Assembly (NCBI RefSeq): GCF_002155695.1
Contig: NZ_MUYJ01000003.1
Coordinates: 62,001-126,000 of the forward strand
From: Erythrobacter tepidarius
GTDB taxonomy: Bacteria > Pseudomonadota > Alphaproteobacteria > Sphingomonadales > Sphingomonadaceae
DNA length: 64,000 nucleotides
Direction: 5' to 3'
Numbering within the stretch: position 1 is the first letter of the stretch; each line of letters opens with the position of its first letter. A model generated the notes under the pieces. The model worked only from the letters and a program-made list of their open reading frames with translations, did no database searches and was not told the origin of the DNA. The position numbers and the translations under genes are program-made. Positions 61,109 to 64,000 of this stretch are shown piece by piece.

Positions 61109-61128
61109 ATAATAAGCGTGCTTATTAT
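61109..61128. promoter_or_regulatory. Perfect 20-bp palindrome upstream of marR (probable operator)
   Basis: ATAATAAGC (61109-61117) and GCTTATTAT (61120-61128) are perfect complements with GT between. It is AT-rich in a GC-rich region, ends ten bases before the marR ATG and abuts the AAGGA ribosome-binding site. MarR proteins bind such palindromes to repress their own operon. Confidence 0.75.
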
Positions 61129-61138
61129 AAGGACACGC

Positions 61139-61582
61139 ATGAGTATCGAGACAGGCTATCGACTCGCCGACAATTCGCGCCAGCTGCGCCGCCTGTTCGA
61201 CGAGCGGGTGCGCTCGCTCGGCCTGACCGGCCCGCAGGCACGCCTGCTGCTCGCGCTCGAGCGCAGCCCGAACGCAAACCAGGCCTTCTATGCCGAGCGA
61301 CTGGAGATCGAGCCAATCACCCTCACCCGTATTGTCGATCGGCTCGAGGAGGCCGGCTGGGTCGAACGGCAGGCCGATCCCGCCGATCGCCGCGCCCGCA
61401 TCCTCCACCTCACCGACAAGAGCCGCGGCATCGTCGCCCGGCTGCGGCTGACGGTGGAAGGGCTGTTCGAGGACATGCTCAACGGCTTCGATCAGGCCGA
61501 GCGCGACAGCTTTGCCGCCTCGTTGGAACGCATCGCCGCCAATCTCGCCGCGGCGCGCCAGCCGGAGGCGATCAATGGCTGA
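61139..61582 (+). CDS. MarR family transcriptional regulator
   Basis: 147 residues from the ATG at 61139 (AAGGA five bases upstream). The winged helix reads LTGPQARLLLALERSPNANQ, AFYAERLEIEPITLTRIVDR, LEEAGWVERQADPADRRARI and LHLTDKSRG, with the conserved DRRA wing. It likely represses the downstream EmrAB-type efflux genes and responds to small lipophilic compounds. The emrA start overlaps its end by eight bases. Confidence 0.93.
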   Translation: MSIETGYRLADNSRQLRRLFDERVRSLGLTGPQARLLLALERSPNANQAFYAERLEIEPITLTRIVDRLEEAGWVERQADPADRRARILHLTDKSRGIVARLRLTVEGLFEDMLNGFDQAERDSFAASLERIAANLAAARQPEAING

Positions 61583-62672
61583 AGCCGATCCCGCCATCGC
61601 CCGCGGGGCGACCCCCGCCGCACCGGCTGCACCGGACATACAGGATGCACCGGCCGCGCAGGCGCGGCGTCCGTGGGGCCGCTGGGCGCTGATGCTCGCG
61701 GTGCCGCTGGCCCTGCTGACCGGCGCCTTGCTCTACTGGCAGAGCCTGGCCGGCAAGGTCTCGACCGACAATGCCTATATCAAGCAGGACATGGTCTCGA
61801 TCAGCGCCGAAGTCGGCGGACGGATCGTGGAAGTGTTCGTCAAGGAGGGATCGCAGGTGGCTGCGGGCGACCTGCTGTTCCGCATCGATCCCGAACCCTA
61901 CCGCCTGCAACTGGCCGAGGCCGAGGCCGCGATCGCGCAGGCCCAGGCCAATGTGATCGCGCTCAGCAACGCCGCCGAGCTCTCCGACACCGAGATCGCC
62001 GCCGCACGCAGCGATCTCGCCTTTGCCCAGGCACGCTTCGAACGTGTCAAGGCACTGCGCGAAAAGGGTTTTTCGACCAAGGCTGATTACGAGGCAGCCG
62101 AACAGGCCGTGGTTCAGGCCCGCGAGGCGGCGCGGCGGGCAGAAGACCGCCAGCGCGAGGCCCGCGCGCGGCTCGCCACTGGCGCAGCGGTGCCCGGGGT
62201 CAATCCGCAGATCGCCGCCGCTCTGGCCAGGCGCGCCAATGCCGAGCTGTCGCTGCGCCGCACCGAGGTCCGCGCGCCCGCCGCCGGCCGGATCGCGCAG
62301 GCCGAGCGGCTCCAGCTGGGCCAGCAGGTCGTGCCCAATCTCCCGGTGCTCACGCTGGTGCGCGTCGGTTCGACCTACGTCGAAGCCAATTTCAAGGAGA
62401 CCGATCTGGCCGACATGGCGGTTGGCCAGCGCGCCGAAGTGCGCTTCGATGCCTACCCCGACCTCGTCCTGAAGGGCCGGGTCGAAAGCATCGGCGCGGG
62501 CACGGGCGCGGAGTTCTCGGTGCTGCCCGCGCAGAACGCCACCGGCAACTGGGTCAAGGTCACGCAGCGCGTGCCGGTGCGCATCGCGCTCGAGGGCCAA
62601 AGCCCGCGCCCGCTGATCGCCGGGCTGTCGAGCGAGGTGACGGTGTTCACGGGCGAAGCGGCCGGGCGCTGA
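61575..62672 (+). CDS. emrA: HlyD/EmrA family efflux periplasmic adaptor
   Basis: 365 residues from the ATG at 61575 (GGAGG seven bases upstream). A Pro/Ala-rich cytoplasmic start leads to one membrane helix (about 36-54) and then the adaptor: STDNAYIKQDMVSISAEVGG, an alpha-helical hairpin (about 110-215), RAPAAGRIAQAERLQLGQQV and VEANFKETDLADMAVGQRAE. It links the inner membrane pump to an outer membrane channel. The pump gene starts one base after its stop codon. Confidence 0.93.
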   Translation: MAEADPAIARGATPAAPAAPDIQDAPAAQARRPWGRWALMLAVPLALLTGALLYWQSLAGKVSTDNAYIKQDMVSISAEVGGRIVEVFVKEGSQVAAGDLLFRIDPEPYRLQLAEAEAAIAQAQANVIALSNAAELSDTEIAAARSDLAFAQARFERVKALREKGFSTKADYEAAEQAVVQAREAARRAEDRQREARARLATGAAVPGVNPQIAAALARRANAELSLRRTEVRAPAAGRIAQAERLQLGQQVVPNLPVLTLVRVGSTYVEANFKETDLADMAVGQRAEVRFDAYPDLVLKGRVESIGAGTGAEFSVLPAQNATGNWVKVTQRVPVRIALEGQSPRPLIAGLSSEVTVFTGEAAGR

Positions 62673-62673
62673 C

Positions 62674-64000
62674 ATGGCGAGCCGCGCCGCGCCCGTGCCC
62701 GCGCCTGCGCCCGTGCCCCGGCCAGCCGATGCGGCAGAACTCGAAAGCGGCAATTATCCCTTGATGATCCTCGGGGTGATGGCGGCCTCGCTCCTCCAGA
62801 TCCTCGACACCACCATCGCCAATGTCGCGCTGCCGCACATGCAGTCCTCGCTCGGCGCGACGGTCGACACCATCACCTGGGTGCTGACCAGCTACATCAT
62901 CGCTTCGGCCGTGGCCCTGCCGATCACCGGCTGGCTGGCCGACCGGATCGGCGCGCGGCGGCTGTTCATCGGCTCGGTCGCGGGCTTCATCCTTGCCTCG
63001 ATGCTCTGCGGGCTGGCGCAGAATCTCGAGGAAATGGTCATCTTCCGTGCGTTTCAGGGCATCGCCGGGGCGTTCATTGCCCCGCTCAGTCAGGCTTTCA
63101 TGCTCGATGCCACCCGACCATCCCGGCACCCGCAGATCATGGCCGTGTGGGGCATGGGGATCATGATCGGCCCGATCCTCGGCCCAATCCTCGGCGGCTG
63201 GCTGACCGAAACCGCCAACTGGCGCTGGGTATTTTTCGTCAATCTGCCGGTTGGCGCCCTGTCGCTCGCCGCGCTGATCGCTTTCCTTCCGCACCGGCCG
63301 CAGCGCGCGCGGCGGTTCGATATCGCTGGTTTCGTCCTGTTGGCGCTGGCGCTGACCGCTTTCCAGCTTCTGCTCGATCGTGGGCAGCAGCAGGACTGGC
63401 TCGCCTCGACCGAGATCTGGGTCTATCTGCTGATCATGCTTTCGGCGACCTGGATGGTGGTGATCCACTTCGCCACCGCCACGGCCCCGATGTTCGACCG
63501 CGCGCTGTTCGCCGATCGCAATTTCGCCATCGCGCTGGGCTTCATGGTCGTTATCGGCATCGTCATGTTTGCGGTGATGGCGCTGCTGCCGCCGATGCTG
63601 CAGAACCTGTTCGGCTACGGCGTGATCGACACCGGCATCGTGCTGATGCCGCGCGGTGTGGGGATCCTGATCTCGATGCAGCTGTCCGGCGTGCTGATGC
63701 GGCGCGGGTTCGATGCAAGGCCGGTGGTGGCGGGCGGCTTTGTGATCTGCGCCCTATCGCTGTGGCAAATGGCGCACTGGTCGCTCGATGTGGACGCGCT
63801 GCACGTTATCGTCAGCGGCCTGCTGCAAGGCCTCGGCATGGGGCTGGTGTTCATCCCCTTGCAGGTCAGCGCCTTTGCCACGCTCTCCCCGCGTCTGCGC
63901 ACCGACGGATCGAGCCTGCTCAACCTGTTCCGCTCGCTGGGGGCATCAGCCGGGATCGCCTGGATGACGGTGCTGCTCGCGCGCAACATCCAGACCAGCC
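62674..64000 (+). CDS. emrB: DHA2/EmrB-QacA family MFS efflux pump, cut by window end
   Basis: The first 442 codons are visible. After a Pro-rich N-terminus, membrane helices follow: LMILGVMAASLLQILDTTIA with the motif DTTIANVALPHM, TWVLTSYIIASAVALPITGW, LADRIGARR (motif A) and GPILGPILGGWLTE (motif C), NWRWVFFVNLPVG. This is the 14-helix EmrB/QacA type. It exports hydrophobic drugs or metabolites with EmrA. It starts one base after the emrA stop and is still open at the right edge, so roughly the last 80 residues are missing. Confidence 0.93.
   Translation, partial: MASRAAPVPAPAPVPRPADAAELESGNYPLMILGVMAASLLQILDTTIANVALPHMQSSLGATVDTITWVLTSYIIASAVALPITGWLADRIGARRLFIGSVAGFILASMLCGLAQNLEEMVIFRAFQGIAGAFIAPLSQAFMLDATRPSRHPQIMAVWGMGIMIGPILGPILGGWLTETANWRWVFFVNLPVGALSLAALIAFLPHRPQRARRFDIAGFVLLALALTAFQLLLDRGQQQDWLASTEIWVYLLIMLSATWMVVIHFATATAPMFDRALFADRNFAIALGFMVVIGIVMFAVMALLPPMLQNLFGYGVIDTGIVLMPRGVGILISMQLSGVLMRRGFDARPVVAGGFVICALSLWQMAHWSLDVDALHVIVSGLLQGLGMGLVFIPLQVSAFATLSPRLRTDGSSLLNLFRSLGASAGIAWMTVLLARNIQTS

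Noticed and set aside
62647-63468. 273-codon minus-strand frame opposite emrB
   Set aside because: The plus strand encodes a clear MFS transporter; the antisense frame is Arg/Asp/Gln-rich with no hydrophobic segments or motifs.

Overview
The window is a continuous piece of GC-rich chromosome, with uniformly high GC in third codon positions and long antisense shadow frames. I read it as an alphaproteobacterium, most likely of the order Sphingomonadales and probably close to Erythrobacteraceae. This is an inference from gene content and order: bamD-recN-ligA, sdhCDA, purF followed by an SDR gene, a class I PHA synthase, a Mur ligase beside an LD-carboxypeptidase, RimK with its protease-like partner, and a BlaI/BlaR1-like pair with a Pro-rich tail. 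I see no tRNA, rRNA, CRISPR array, insertion sequence, integrase or prophage block. Almost all the sequence is ordinary, tightly packed chromosome, with many stop/start overlaps of the ATGA, GTGA or TGATG type.

Layout. 1-7 kb: the end of purF and an SDR gene, a small PilZ protein, a serine hydrolase, photolyase with a YdjM-like membrane protein, and an HSL-type esterase overlapping rppH. 6.5-12.1 kb, minus strand: a TPR protein, rsmB, guaB, an M28 lipoprotein peptidase and 3-hydroxybutyrate dehydrogenase. 12.2-18.4 kb: a YpfJ-type metallopeptidase with an overlapping secreted protein; a BlaI/BlaR1-like regulatory pair with a clear operator; a divergent gene joining a phytase-esterase-like domain to a cyclophilin; and a C13 (legumain-like) peptidase that overlaps its tail. 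18.4-21.2 kb: sdhC-sdhD-sdhA closed by a terminator, without sdhB. 21.2-29 kb: an SDR and a PrmA-type methyltransferase on plus, then a minus operon bamD-recN-lipoprotein hydrolase-ligA-degenerate CinA. 29-32.2 kb: an uncharacterised HTH-like gene flanked by small hairpins, and lepA. 32.2-37.3 kb: two paralogous PAS-GGDEF-EAL-PilZ proteins. 37.4-40.2 kb: PHA synthase and an intracellular PHA depolymerase-like hydrolase. 40.2-49.8 kb: GDPD, N-acyl-D-amino-acid deacylase, a DUF2855 protein, dnaN, fabG-fabD, and a divergent LD-carboxypeptidase/Mur ligase pair. 49.8-54 kb: acyl-CoA synthetase, an F420-type NADP oxidoreductase, GST and a DUF808 protein. 54.1-57 kb: rpsF-rpsR-rplI with a strong terminator, then AMP nucleosidase. 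57-64 kb: a secreted protein, an SDR, a small secreted protein-rimB-rimK, an alpha/beta hydrolase, and a marR-emrA-emrB efflux operon whose last gene runs off the window.

Themes that link genes: polyhydroxyalkanoate turnover (synthase, depolymerase, 3-hydroxybutyrate dehydrogenase); c-di-GMP signalling (three PilZ-containing proteins, two with GGDEF/EAL); and murein recycling (LD-carboxypeptidase plus Mur ligase, with a BlaI/BlaR-like sensor nearby).

I did not find a convincing wholly new multi-gene system. The items most worth a second look are the phytase-like/cyclophilin fusion divergent from a BlaI-type operator, the CinA homologue that has lost its catalytic residues inside the ligA operon, the mini-hairpin arrays around the HTH gene, the paralogous c-di-GMP proteins of which one has a broken EAL domain, and the perfect hairpin between phaC and phaZ.
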